Shown here in pieces: positions 12,646-21,544 of a stretch of DNA of 64,000 bases. A program made the position numbers and the translations under genes. The notes under the pieces were generated by a model that searched no databases, was not told the DNA's origin, and saw only the letters and a program-made list of their open reading frames with translations. The DNA is from Paenibacillus senegalensis JC66 (GTDB taxonomy: Bacteria; Bacillota; Bacilli; Paenibacillales; NBRC-103111), in assembly GCF_000285515.1 (NCBI RefSeq), contig NZ_HE610958.1, positions 143,137-207,136 on the forward strand, given 5' to 3'. Numbering within the stretch: position 1 is the first letter of the stretch; each line of letters opens with the position of its first letter.

Positions 12646-12802
12646 CTATATTCCTCCTACCAGCGTGGCTCACGGCCAAGCTTTATTCGCTTTTATTATA
12701 GTTTGCATCCGGTCATCTTTCGCCCGTCCGGATCGGTCTGTTATTTCGAAGACCCGATCAGCCAAGCGAATGAATTAACAAGCCTTAAGGTCAAAGAAAG
12801 AG

Positions 12803-13591
12803 TTACGCTTCTTGTCCGACCGTCTCGTCCACAATGCCGAGTTCTTCTTTGATCCAATCGTAACCATCGCTTTCCAGGCGCTCAGCGAGCTCCGGACCGC
12901 CGGACTTGACGATCCGTCCCTGCATCATAACATGAACAAAGTCCGGTTTGATGTAATCAAGCAGACGCTGATAGTGAGTGATGATCAGGAATCCTCTGTC
13001 TTCACTGCGCGAAGCATTAATGCCTTGGGCTACAATGCGCAGCGCATCGATATCAAGACCGGAGTCTACCTCATCCAGAATAACCAGACGAGGATCAAGA
13101 AGCATCATTTGCAAAATTTCGTTGCGCTTCTTCTCCCCGCCGGAGAAGCCTTCGTTCAAATAACGATGGGCAAACTCGGGATTCATCTCGAGCTCCTTCA
13201 TCTTGCTTTCCATCTGACGGATAAACTTGATCAGGGAGATTTCATTGCCTTCTCCACGGCGGGCATTAATCGCACTTCTCAAGAAGTCGGAGTTGGTCAC
13301 CCCGCTGATTTCACTTGGATACTGCATAGCCAAAAACAAACCTGCCCGCGCTCTTTCGTCTACTTCCATCTCGAGCACATCTTCACCGTTCAAAGTGACG
13401 GATCCGGCAGTAACTTCGTACTTGGGATGTCCCATCAGAGCGGAAGCCAATGTACTTTTACCCGTACCGTTAGGTCCCATGACAGCATGGACTTCGCCGC
13501 CTTTAATATTGAGGGTCACGCCTTTTAAAATCTCTTTGCCTTCAACGGTTGCCTTCAAACCGTCTATATTAAAATTAACTGCGTTTGACAT
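12803..13591 (-). CDS. sufC: Fe-S cluster assembly ATPase SufC
   Basis: SufC is the ABC-type ATPase that drives conformational change in SufBCD. The 262-residue product has Walker A GPNGTGKST, signature FSGGEKKRNE and Walker B LVILDEVDSGLD, all matching SufC. The ATG at 13591 follows GGAGGG at eight bases; six in-frame codons upstream lack support. It is the first gene of the operon; a TATAAT and a Fur/PerR-like box lie just upstream. Confidence 0.97.
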   Translation of the reverse strand: MSNAVNFNIDGLKATVEGKEILKGVTLNIKGGEVHAVMGPNGTGKSTLASALMGHPKYEVTAGSVTLNGEDVLEMEVDERARAGLFLAMQYPSEISGVTNSDFLRSAINARRGEGNEISLIKFIRQMESKMKELEMNPEFAHRYLNEGFSGGEKKRNEILQMMLLDPRLVILDEVDSGLDIDALRIVAQGINASRSEDRGFLIITHYQRLLDYIKPDFVHVMMQGRIVKSGGPELAERLESDGYDWIKEELGIVDETVGQEA

Positions 13592-13628
13592 ACTGTTTAT
13601 TCCCTCCACATTTATATTGATTTTTAGT

Positions 13629-13653
13629 TGATAATTATTCTAAATGATTATCA
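13629..13653. promoter_or_regulatory. Fur/PerR-like operator upstream of the suf operon
   Basis: TGATAATTATTC followed by TAAATGATTATCA contains two partly overlapping matches to the Bacillus Fur/PerR-type box TGATAATNATTATCA, and a further half site GATTCTCA lies just beyond. It sits between the putative -10 (TATAAT on the minus strand at 13675-13680) and the sufC start, a position that would let a metalloregulator block initiation. The binding protein is inferred only from the motif. Confidence 0.5.
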
Positions 13654-13674
13654 GTGATTCTCAATCATAACTCC

Positions 13675-13680
13675 ATTATA
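13675..13680 (-). promoter_or_regulatory. -10 element for the suf operon
   Basis: A perfect TATAAT on the minus strand, about 85 bases upstream of the sufC ATG. The -35 region (around TTTAAT) is weak. Confidence 0.45.
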
Positions 13681-13756
13681 CCTTACTTGTCATCATCATT
13701 AAAGTGGTCGGCCTACTTTTTTTACTAAAACCTATAGAAAGTACCGGACGGCTTTG

Positions 13757-14332
13757 TTAAGCTCTCTCCAAAGCGCTTAGCACCGCTGCTTTTTGCACGG
13801 CAAAGGCTTCATCCGAAAGAACAGGAATCAAGCCTGGCTTGTTAACCTCTTCCTCCAGTCTAATCCATGAGCGGCATCCGTTGTACGACTCTTTCATAGA
13901 GACATCCAGAGGCTCAGCCAATCTGTATACCCTCAAGAGAAGAACGTGCAGAGGCTTTTTGGGCTTCCACCTGAATCTTGTTTCGGCAAAAGCATCCGTG
14001 AAAATATGAAAGGGCCGCAGCTTGTCCAGCTCCTCCCTCTCATGGATCAACAGCTCCTCACTTACCTTCGCATAGGCGGTCAAGCGGACCGAAGAAGAAG
14101 GTACAGCTTCCCATTCTACTATCGTTTCTTGCAGTCCCGCGCGGTATACGTCCTGGATGCATTCTTTTTTCTGGTGCTCATAGGTAGGAAATAAATAAAA
14201 CTCATCGCTTTGCAGCCGGAAATCCCGGGTCTCCTCTCGGATCCCTCCTTTGCGCAGCAAAAGATGCTGGTTCCCCTGCAGCAGCGCCTGGATGATGACC
14301 GCCCATTCCTTCAAAGCCACATGTTGTCCCAT
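13757..14332 (-). CDS. DUF1802 family protein
   Basis: The 191-residue product begins MGQHVALKEWAVIIQALLQG and has QHLLLRKGGIREETRDF, the hallmark of DUF1802. These are soluble proteins of unknown function found in Paenibacillaceae and cyanobacteria. No catalytic motif is identifiable. The ATG follows AGGAGG at 11 bases, and the ribosome binding site lies inside a short open frame that ends directly at this start. It lies between the suf promoter region and mtnK. Confidence 0.85.
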   Translation of the reverse strand: MGQHVALKEWAVIIQALLQGNQHLLLRKGGIREETRDFRLQSDEFYLFPTYEHQKKECIQDVYRAGLQETIVEWEAVPSSSVRLTAYAKVSEELLIHEREELDKLRPFHIFTDAFAETRFRWKPKKPLHVLLLRVYRLAEPLDVSMKESYNGCRSWIRLEEEVNKPGLIPVLSDEAFAVQKAAVLSALERA

Positions 14333-14467
14333 TCAATCGGAGACCTCCTGTCTGCTTGACGATTCGCAAGTCGGCTGGCAGTTTTTCCAACACTTGCTGA
14401 TATAGCGGGGCATAATGCTTTCGACCGTCCCAGGGTTGAGACGGCCGTACAGCTTTCTGTATATCAT
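14333..14467 (-). CDS. Candidate 44-aa small ORF upstream of DUF1802 gene
   Basis: An ATG at 14467 (preceded by TTTGGAAACAGCC) opens a 44-codon frame whose TGA stop directly abuts the DUF1802 ATG. The product contains a cysteine group, KCWKNCQPTCESS. The arrangement would suit translational coupling or a leader peptide. The ribosome binding site is weak and I do not recognise the protein, so this is only a candidate. Confidence 0.25.
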   Translation of the reverse strand: MIYRKLYGRLNPGTVESIMPRYISKCWKNCQPTCESSSRQEVSD

Positions 14468-14639
14468 GGCTGTTTCCAAATTAACATAGAAGATAGTGGA
14501 CTTCAACCATATTCCCTTTCATTCCTTGAGCCTCATTCACTAATGAACTTTTCTCCAGCTGCTTAATCTCCTTTTCTCCAGTTCTAAGGGGGCTTGCCGG
14601 GTCCCAATGAAATCCTTATATTCCTTGCCAGCTGAAAAC

Positions 14640-14648
14640 TGTTATAAT
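14640..14648 (+). promoter_or_regulatory. Extended -10 promoter for mtnK-mtnA
   Basis: TGTTATAAT is an extended -10 (TGn-TATAAT) about 80 bases upstream of mtnK. No S-box riboswitch core is visible in the leader, although B. subtilis mtnK has one. A small hairpin CTCCGAATCGGAG lies near 14678-14691. Confidence 0.5.
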
Positions 14649-14725
14649 AGTAACCACTTAGGATTAAACCATTCTACTCCGAATCGGAGCGTATTTATAT
14701 TGATTGAAGGAGGCACTTTTGTCCA

Positions 14726-15928
14726 ATGAGCTATCATGCCCTTACACTTGAAGAAGCTGTAGATTATGCTAAGAAACTTCCTAGCCTTTTTCCTGAAGAT
14801 GCGGAACTGGATGTTCGTGAAATCGGAGATGGCAATTTAAATCTGGTGTTCCATATAACCGATAGGACGAGCCATAAGAGCATTATTATGAAGCAGGCTT
14901 TGCCCTATGCTAAGGTTGTAGGCGAATCCTGGCCTTTGACACTGGACCGCGCCCGCATTGAAAGCGAAGCATTAAAGCTTGAGCATGACTTGTGCCCCAG
15001 TCTGGTACCCTATGTGTATGCGTATGATGAAGAGCTTGCTCTTACGGTGATGGAAGATTTAAGCGACCACGTAATTATGCGCAAAGGGCTGATAGAAGGC
15101 AATCGCTACCCGCTGTTTGCCCGGCATATCGGAGAATTTATGGCCCGCACGCTGTTCTATACTTCCGATCTTGGCATGAACCAGCAGGAGAAAAAACTGC
15201 AGCAAAAGCGGTTTATCAATCCGGAGCTCTGTAAAATTACCGAGGACTTGATTTTTGATGATCCTTATACGGATTCTCCTAATAACAGCTTCAACCCGCT
15301 GATCAAAAATGAAGTAGAGCAAATTTGGAACGATCAGGAGCTGCATCTGCAGGTAGCTGATTTAAGAAAAGCGTTTCTGACCCGCGGTGAAGCTCTGCTG
15401 CACGGCGACCTTCACACCGGAAGCATATTTGTAACAGAGCAATCCACCAAGGTGATTGACCCTGAGTTTGCCTATTACGGTCCGATGGGCTTCGATATCG
15501 GCGCCATTATTGCCAACCTGCTGCTTAACGCCGCCGGCCAGGAGGGCTGGAAAGCAGACGCAGCGGATAAAGAGGCATACCGCAGCTATCTGACCGGTAC
15601 AGTGAAGGACATTTGGGATGAGTTCCACAACCGTTTTACAGAGCTGTGGAACCGGGATGTCGTGGATCGGATGGCCCAAACGCCGGGTTACCAGGAGCGT
15701 TATATGAGCCAGCTGCTCAAGGATACGGCCGGATTTGCCGGATGTAAAATGGTGCGCCGCATTATCGGCCTCGCACATGTAGCCGATATCGATACGATTC
15801 CCGACGACGAGGTACGCGCCAAGGCAGAACGGCTTGCCCTGCAAATTGGCACCTCTTTGATCAAACAGCACCAAGAGATCGAATCGATAGAGGATCTGCT
15901 CGCCATCGCCGAGCACGCTTGGAAATGA
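14726..15928 (+). CDS. mtnK: S-methyl-5-thioribose kinase
   Basis: MtnK phosphorylates methylthioribose to methylthioribose-1-phosphate in methionine salvage. The 400-residue product has the kinase-like fold motifs GDGNLNLVFHI (nucleotide loop), HGDLHTGSIFV (catalytic loop) and IDPEFAYYGPMGFDIG (metal-binding), as in B. subtilis MtnK. GGAGG lies about 11 bases before the ATG. mtnA follows 63 bases downstream in the same direction, an operon of two successive pathway steps. Confidence 0.96.
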   Translation: MSYHALTLEEAVDYAKKLPSLFPEDAELDVREIGDGNLNLVFHITDRTSHKSIIMKQALPYAKVVGESWPLTLDRARIESEALKLEHDLCPSLVPYVYAYDEELALTVMEDLSDHVIMRKGLIEGNRYPLFARHIGEFMARTLFYTSDLGMNQQEKKLQQKRFINPELCKITEDLIFDDPYTDSPNNSFNPLIKNEVEQIWNDQELHLQVADLRKAFLTRGEALLHGDLHTGSIFVTEQSTKVIDPEFAYYGPMGFDIGAIIANLLLNAAGQEGWKADAADKEAYRSYLTGTVKDIWDEFHNRFTELWNRDVVDRMAQTPGYQERYMSQLLKDTAGFAGCKMVRRIIGLAHVADIDTIPDDEVRAKAERLALQIGTSLIKQHQEIESIEDLLAIAEHAWK

Positions 15929-15991
15929 CAGGCAGCGCCCCCCAATCAACTAGACGACTTATAGAACTAAACTACGGAATGAGGGATTGAA

Positions 15992-17092
15992 TTGACGAAA
16001 ACCAACACGGCTTCCTCTTCGATCAGCTCGGCACTGGTTTCTCTTTCCTGGAAGGAAAATGTGCTGCAGCTGCTGGATCAGACTTTGCTGCCGGAAACGG
16101 TTCTTTACCTGGATCTGAGCCGGATTAATGAAGTATGGGAAGCTATTTCGCAAATGAAGGTGAGGGGAGCCCCTGCCATCGGAATTGCCGCAGCATTCGG
16201 TGTGTACTTAGGCGTACGCGATCATGAGGCGGTCAAGGAGGACGATTCGGAGAACAAGCGGGAGCTCGACAAGCAGGTGAATGAAGCCGCCGATTATTTG
16301 GCTACGTCCCGCCCTACGGCGGTAAATCTGTTTTGGGCTCTCGACCGTATCCGCGCAAGAGCTGCCAAGGATGCAGACGACCCGCAGACGACCTACGAGG
16401 CCATGAAAGCAAATATTTTGCAGGAGGCTAAACTGATCCAGCAGGAAGACGAAGAGACCTGCAGGCTTATCGGCGAGCATGCCCTGACTTTAATGCAGGA
16501 TGGCATGGGCGTGCTGACGCATTGTAATGCCGGCGGACTGGCAACGGCTCGTTACGGCACCGCCCTGGCTCCTTTTTATCTTGCCAAAGACCAAGGCATG
16601 AACATCAAAGTATTCGCCGACGAGACGCGCCCGGTTCTGCAAGGCGCCAGACTGACAGCCTTTGAGCTGCAGCAGGCCGGGATCGATGTTACCTTGATCT
16701 GTGATAACATGGCAGGCTATGTCATGTCCAAAGGCATGGTCCAGGCGGTCATTGTCGGAACCGACCGGGTCGCGGCCAACGGCGATGTGGCTAATAAGAT
16801 CGGGACTTACAGCGTAGCAGTCCTGGCCAAGGCCCATGGCATCCCCTTTTATGTAGCCTGTCCGCTGTCTACGATTGACTTGAACACACCGACGGGCGAG
16901 CAGATCCCGATCGAGGAAAGAGACGAGCAGGAAATTACGGCAGCCTTCGGCAAGCGGACAGCTCCGGAAGGAATTCAGGTCTTCAATCCGGCTTTCGATG
17001 TAACGTCGCATGAGTATGTGACAGCCATCATTACGGAAAAAGGAATTGTTCGTCCCTCCTATCTCGAGAACTTGCCGAAGCTGTTTGACTAA
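15992..17092 (+). CDS. mtnA: S-methyl-5-thioribose-1-phosphate isomerase
   Basis: MtnA converts methylthioribose-1-phosphate to the ribulose form. The 366-residue product has [16 protein letters not shown], the catalytic-Cys segment [10 protein letters not shown], and the Asp-containing [16 protein letters not shown]. The start is a TTG with GAGGGA at about six bases; the first 15 residues are a serine/threonine-rich tail not needed for the fold. A terminator-like hairpin shared with the facing gene follows. Confidence 0.95.
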   Translation: MTKTNTASSSISSALVSLSWKENVLQLLDQTLLPETVLYLDLSRINEVWEAISQMKVRGAPAIGIAAAFGVYLGVRDHEAVKEDDSENKRELDKQVNEAADYLATSRPTAVNLFWALDRIRARAAKDADDPQTTYEAMKANILQEAKLIQQEDEETCRLIGEHALTLMQDGMGVLTHCNAGGLATARYGTALAPFYLAKDQGMNIKVFADETRPVLQGARLTAFELQQAGIDVTLICDNMAGYVMSKGMVQAVIVGTDRVAANGDVANKIGTYSVAVLAKAHGIPFYVACPLSTIDLNTPTGEQIPIEERDEQEITAAFGKRTAPEGIQVFNPAFDVTSHEYVTAIITEKGIVRPSYLENLPKLFD

Positions 17093-17180
17093 TTCATATC
17101 AGGTCAGGGCATGCCTGGCCTGGCCGGCTAAGCTAGTTTAAGAATCGAAAAGCCTGGCCTAAGCCGCATACAACAACAAC

Positions 17181-17224
17181 GGGGCTGTCCAGCAGTCAGT
17201 TTTCACCGGCTTCTGGACAGCCCC
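17181..17224. terminator. GGGGCTGTCCAG hairpin between convergent genes
   Basis: GGGGCTGTCCAG...CTGGACAGCCCC forms a 12-bp stem between the ends of mtnA and the SGNH hydrolase gene. The flanking CATACAACAACAAC and the loop GCAGTCAGTTTTCACCGG recur (inverted) at 23797-23855, so it belongs to a dispersed hairpin family. It lacks a strong T tract, so it could be mobile DNA as well as a terminator. Confidence 0.6.
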
Positions 17225-17248
17225 TATTATCGTCCAAACAGACAAAAG

Positions 17249-17878
17249 CTATTTTAATTCAATGCCGACTGCATTCAACCAAGCCCTCGCAATTAACGCA
17301 TGGCCTGCCGGAGAAGGGTGGACACCATCATCAGCCCAATAGCTGCTTTCTCTCCGTGTTGACGCTTGGGCGAACAATCCGTCCAAAGGCACCAGCAGCG
17401 CGTTAAACTCCCGGGCCAGCTCCCGTACGACGTTTATTTTCGGATCCAAGTCCTCCCGCCACTGCTTGCGGTCCTCCGGCACGGGAAGCACGAACGGTTC
17501 CATCATAACCAGCTTGGCATTGAGCTTTTCCTTCGTTTGCGTCAACAAGTCGCGATAGCCGGCTTCAAATTGCTCCACCGTGACCACTTCATTCTGGGAA
17601 TAGCGTCTCCAGCAGTCGTTAATCCCTATGTAAATGGAAACCAGTGTCGGATTCAGGTCCAGACAATCCTGCTGCCAGCGATTTTGCAGATCGGAAACCC
17701 GATTCCCGCCAATTCCGCGATTGTAAAAGGTAATATCAAGTTCCGGGTAATAAGCTCCAATCAATCCGGCAGCCATCATCGCGTAGCCTTTGCCCAAATC
17801 GTTAGTTTCCCTGTCGCGCTTCACATCGGTAATGCTATCTCCAATAAATAAAACGACTTCACCCTTGGACAGCAGCAT
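17249..17878 (-). CDS. SGNH/GDSL-family hydrolase
   Basis: The 209-residue product is a single-domain SGNH esterase. GDSITD carries the nucleophile Ser, GIGGN the oxyanion Gly, IGINDCW the Asn, and DGVHPSPAGH the Asp/His pair. There is no signal peptide, so it probably deacetylates a carbohydrate or other ester in the cytoplasm. The ATG at 17878 is about 10 bases after GGAGG; a TTG two codons earlier (17884) is possible but too close to it. The substrate is not determinable. Confidence 0.9.
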   Translation of the reverse strand: MLLSKGEVVLFIGDSITDVKRDRETNDLGKGYAMMAAGLIGAYYPELDITFYNRGIGGNRVSDLQNRWQQDCLDLNPTLVSIYIGINDCWRRYSQNEVVTVEQFEAGYRDLLTQTKEKLNAKLVMMEPFVLPVPEDRKQWREDLDPKINVVRELAREFNALLVPLDGLFAQASTRRESSYWADDGVHPSPAGHALIARAWLNAVGIELK

Positions 17879-17960
17879 CCTCAAACTTCCTCCCCATAGT
17901 CAAATATTTCCTATCACACAAACATCATCATTGTAACATATTGTGGATGACTATCGAAGA

Positions 17961-19142
17961 CTAAGCTTTATAATTGATCTGTAATGCATCTGCTGCAGCT
18001 TTGGCCCGTTTTCTCGCCTCGTCCACATTGTCTGCAGACGATAAAGCTACCGCCAGGCGCCGGCCAGCAAAAGCCTCCGGCTTGCCAAATACCCTTACTT
18101 GCGTATTAGGCTGCTCCAACGCCCGCTCCAATCCGCTAATCTGATAGCTCTTCTCCGCCCTGTCCGCCTTCAGCGTATGTGTAGCTGCAGGTGTCAGCAG
18201 GCGGACTCCTGGAATCGGCAGGCCTAGAATGGCACGCACATGAAGGGCGAACTCGGAGAGATCCTGACTGGCCATCGTCACCATGCCCGTATCATGCGGG
18301 CGGGGAGAAACCTCGCTAAAATACACCCCATTTGCCGTCAGAAACAGTTCAACCCCATATAAGCCATAGCCACCGAGCTCGTCCGTCACGGTCTTGGCGA
18401 TCTGCTGGGCTTCCTGAAGCTGCTCCTCGCTTATCGGATGGGGCTGCCACGATTCGATATAATCCCCATCCTTCTGAACGTGGCCGATCGGCGGGCAGAA
18501 TACCGTCCCGGAAACAGAGCGCACTGTCAGCAAAGTTATCTCCGAATCAAAGTGAATGAATTCTTCCACGATCACTCGCGCCTTCTGCGCCCGGCCTCCC
18601 TCCATCGCATAGTTCCAGCACGCTTCAGCTTCCTTAGGATCCCGGCAAATGCTCTGCCCTTTACCGGATGAGCTCATAATCGGCTTGATCACACAAGGAT
18701 AGCCGATCGCCTCGCAAGCCTCCACAAGCTCTTCTAGGCTGTTGGCAAAGCGGTATGCAGCAGTGGGAACTCCGAGCGTTTCACTGGCCAGGCGGCGGAT
18801 ACCCTCGCGGTCCATCGTTAAACGGGAGGCACGCGCCGTTGGAATGACGTTAAAGCCCTCTTCCTCCAATCTAAGCAGTTCGTCTGTAGCAATAGCCTCT
18901 ATCTCCGGCACAATATAATCGGGCTTCTCCTTAAGGACGATCTCCCTCAGCTTCCCGGCATCCAGCATCGGAATCACATAGGAACGATGAGCCACCTGCA
19001 TTGCCGGGGCATGCTCATACCGATCGACAGCAATCGTTTCTATTCCCAGCCGTTGGGCTTCTATAATTACTTCCTTGCCGAGCTCTCCCGAACCTAGGAG
19101 CATCATTTTTTTAGCGTGTTCTTTCCCTGGGGCTCCGTACAC
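17961..19142 (-). CDS. purT: Formate-dependent phosphoribosylglycinamide formyltransferase
   Basis: PurT makes formyl-GAR from GAR, formate and ATP, an alternative to folate-dependent PurN in purine synthesis. The 393-residue product is an ATP-grasp enzyme: N-terminal [29 protein letters not shown], the ATP-grasp segment [14 protein letters not shown], and metal-binding [20 protein letters not shown]. The start is GTG with AGGAG about ten bases upstream. It stands alone with no purine operon around it. Confidence 0.96.
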   Translation of the reverse strand: MYGAPGKEHAKKMMLLGSGELGKEVIIEAQRLGIETIAVDRYEHAPAMQVAHRSYVIPMLDAGKLREIVLKEKPDYIVPEIEAIATDELLRLEEEGFNVIPTARASRLTMDREGIRRLASETLGVPTAAYRFANSLEELVEACEAIGYPCVIKPIMSSSGKGQSICRDPKEAEACWNYAMEGGRAQKARVIVEEFIHFDSEITLLTVRSVSGTVFCPPIGHVQKDGDYIESWQPHPISEEQLQEAQQIAKTVTDELGGYGLYGVELFLTANGVYFSEVSPRPHDTGMVTMASQDLSEFALHVRAILGLPIPGVRLLTPAATHTLKADRAEKSYQISGLERALEQPNTQVRVFGKPEAFAGRRLAVALSSADNVDEARKRAKAAADALQINYKA

Positions 19143-19255
19143 TTTCTCTCAACTCCTACTATACAATAATGTTATCTCGCATTTACCCACTCGTCCTTAG
19201 ATATTCCAACATCGACTTCCTAGAGGCGCGATGAAAAAGTGCTGCGCACTTTCAT

Positions 19256-19329
19256 GTATACGAAATATCATACAACCGCTCTTCGAAAATACGCCAGATA
19301 CGGGATTTTATACGAAACGTCATACAAAA
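19256..19329. repeat. Partial copy of the 52-bp palindromic repeat family (locus D)
   Basis: Two degenerate palindromes, TGTATACGAAATATCATACA (from 19256) and TTTTATACGAAACGTCATAC (from 19306), lie 50 bp apart. They match the units of the large copies at 23345, 43395 and 51187. This copy lies between purT and the histidine phosphatase gene. Confidence 0.7.
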
Positions 19330-19340
19330 TTCCGGCCGTA

Positions 19341-20051
19341 CTAGAACAAATCCTCCGGTATTCCCCGGTATTGCAATGGAAGTCCGCTTTTGTACAAATG
19401 AGGAGTCTCCCCTAAGCCAATACAGCGGGGCACAGCCCACTGCTCCGAACGCTGATCCATGACCACCGTCGTCACTGAGCTTGGGGCTAGCCAAAATCCT
19501 GACCAAGCAATAGAAATCGGAATCTGCAGCAAATGAGCCAGCCAGGTGACGCCCAAGCCGCCGTGACAGAACACCGCAACCCGTTCTTTATTCGGTCTCA
19601 GCACTTCGTAGCGCCCGCCAACACGCCTATATCCATGCTTCTCCAGAAGTTCATCCGATCCTCGGCGGATTTCGTCTATACGGGCTGGCAATTGGTCTTG
19701 ATGCACCGTAAAATAAGGATTCTCACCCCAGTTGTCATGAGCGGGAAAGGGCTCCTTGTCTAAAATGTACTCCCCTGGAACATTAAAGGGAGTGACTTTG
19801 CCCACGCCTTCAATTTCCTGATACATGCCGGTAATCTCGGCAGACCATTCTAGCTGCTCGCCATTCAGGCCGCATCTTTTCGCCGTATATTCCATCGTAT
19901 GTACGGCACGGCCTAACGGAGAGCTGTAAAGTTTGTCCGGCTTTTGCAGAACCATCCATTCCCCCAACGCCTCTGCTTCGCGGTGACCTTGTTGGGTAAT
20001 CGTACCGTTGTCGTAATCCGGGTCTGCATGTCTAACAATGTAAAGAATCAT
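19341..20051 (-). CDS. Histidine phosphatase family protein
   Basis: The 236-residue product has a phosphoglycerate-mutase-like fold. The catalytic motif is VRHADP (RHA in place of the usual RHG), YSSPLGRAVHT gives the second Arg region, and FCHGGLG the second His. A long insert of about 80 residues sits between these motifs. The ATG at 20051 (MILYIVRHAD) is chosen because GGAGG lies eight bases before it. The substrate is unknown; such proteins dephosphorylate small metabolites. Confidence 0.85.
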   Translation of the reverse strand: MILYIVRHADPDYDNGTITQQGHREAEALGEWMVLQKPDKLYSSPLGRAVHTMEYTAKRCGLNGEQLEWSAEITGMYQEIEGVGKVTPFNVPGEYILDKEPFPAHDNWGENPYFTVHQDQLPARIDEIRRGSDELLEKHGYRRVGGRYEVLRPNKERVAVFCHGGLGVTWLAHLLQIPISIAWSGFWLAPSSVTTVVMDQRSEQWAVPRCIGLGETPHLYKSGLPLQYRGIPEDLF

Positions 20052-20066
20052 TTCCTCTGCCTCCAT

Positions 20067-20604
20067 CCGAGTTGTAGCGGGCTGATTAAGAGCACACCTT
20101 GCAGCCGCTCGCCATTATATCAAGCAGCAGGTTAGAGAAGAACTGCCAGCCAGCAATTGCAGCGCACAAAAACAGTAAAGCGGTGCCCAAAGCCTGCACT
20201 ACCGTTCCTTGAGGATTCAAGCATATCAGGAGTCGTTCCCATGATCAAGCCCTCTGGAACGCCCGGTTATTGCCCGTGACTTGGATCCGGCGTCCATCAG
20301 CTATGAACGTAATCTGAGGCAGGTCGGGACCTTCTAACACTCACCAATTATTAGCTGATTTCATTTCAACAAAAGCGAGCCGGGTAGCCGGCGGCTCCAA
20401 ACATTATACTCCTTATGTTTCTTTCACCTTGATTCGCATCCTGTACTCGCTCGGTCCAACCCCCGTATGTTTCTTGAATATTCTAGCTATTGCTGTCGGG
20501 CGAACAGGCGGCACTATTTTTAAATCGCTTAACCAAAAACTATTATCGACAGTGCACTCCCGGCCAACAAAAAAGGAGTCTTCCGGTGGCGCTGGAAGAT
20601 TCCC
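20067..20604. other. Intergenic region with gene fragments
   Basis: There is no intact gene. An AraC-type fragment lies at 20413-20535. A further minus-strand open stretch of about 31 codons at roughly 20249-20342 (including PQITFIADGRR and QVTGNNRAFQ) looks protein-like but is unrecognised. Confidence 0.5.
20413..20535 (-). pseudogene. C-terminal fragment of an AraC-family regulator
   Basis: The minus strand reads AIARIFKKHTGVGPSEYR and then MRIKVKET before a stop. This is the end of the second helix-turn-helix of an AraC/XylS regulator. The preceding codons drift from the family pattern and no N-terminal part is present, so only the last 35-40 codons survive. Confidence 0.65.
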
Positions 20605-21288
20605 TTAATTGCGCTGCTGTATAGAAGAAACGTGAAGTTCGTCGCCGGCTTTTAACAACCAGCTTAACTGTTCATTCATATATTCCGGACTGCGGGCAAA
20701 ACCTTCCTCATACCATTGGATGAGCAGCCCCATGATTGCATTGGCCTGGTATGCCACCGTCAGGGCAAAGTCTTTATCCCGCTTGCTGTCATTTGCATGA
20801 ACGAATCGTTCATCTCCCGGACCCGGATGCTCAACGGAATGAACGGCGGAGTGATCGCCCGCAGCTTCCTCTGTCCGGTAAAACGAAGCACTTTGCCGCA
20901 TCAAACTTTTAATTTTCTCAAACAACGAATAATAATAGGAAAGTGTCGATTTTTTATCAAACACGATTTCGTAAAATGGCTGGTACTTCTTTACATGGTG
21001 AAAAATGCGAATCGTCGAAGGATCGAGGTTGCCTGGAACCAGGCACGGCACATGGCGATAAGGCTCAAGATACGATTGCTCGAGATCTTGAAGCAATGAT
21101 TTCAAATGCTCGTCGAACAACGTCCCCACATCCGGGTAATGCAAATAGAAGGTGCCCCTATTCACTTTCGCCTCGCGGCAGAGGGCCGACACGGAAATCG
21201 ACTCCAGCGCTTTCGTCCTGAGCAGCGTCAGGAGAGCCTTATGAAGCGCTTTTTTCGTCTTGATGACCCTTAAATCATTTTCATTCAT
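20605..21288 (-). CDS. TetR-family transcriptional regulator
   Basis: The 227-residue product has an N-terminal TetR helix-turn-helix (KTKKALHKALLTLL, then ISVSALCREAKVNRGTFYLH). Its C-terminal domain is of the kind found in Firmicute DhaS/YxaF-like regulators (YYYSLFEKIKSLM, QANAIMGLLIQWYEEGF). The ATG has GGGAG at eight bases. It lies 256 bases downstream of the SDR gene on the same strand and is a plausible regulator of it. The ligand is unknown. Confidence 0.9.
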   Translation of the reverse strand: MNENDLRVIKTKKALHKALLTLLRTKALESISVSALCREAKVNRGTFYLHYPDVGTLFDEHLKSLLQDLEQSYLEPYRHVPCLVPGNLDPSTIRIFHHVKKYQPFYEIVFDKKSTLSYYYSLFEKIKSLMRQSASFYRTEEAAGDHSAVHSVEHPGPGDERFVHANDSKRDKDFALTVAYQANAIMGLLIQWYEEGFARSPEYMNEQLSWLLKAGDELHVSSIQQRN

Positions 21289-21544
21289 CGGTCTAACTCC
21301 CTAAATCAATCTTGGTAGTGCGTGTGAAGTTATCAGCTGTGAAGTTAATCAACAATATAGCTTTAACCTGTTCAATAAATTTGATGTATGAACGTATTAT
21401 AAATCGATATTTCGCTGCCGTCAAAAAGACGCCTCCATCGCCCGCCCGCTCCATCGCAAAAAAGAAAAAGGCTGCAAGCATCTATCCGCCCGCAAACCTT
21501 ATATAGATGAAATTAGGTTCTTTTTTTCCAGAGTCTGCCCAGCG

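Noticed and set aside
14460-14725. S-box (SAM-I) riboswitch upstream of mtnK
   Set aside because: B. subtilis mtnK has one, but the conserved core segments of the S-box are not present in this leader.
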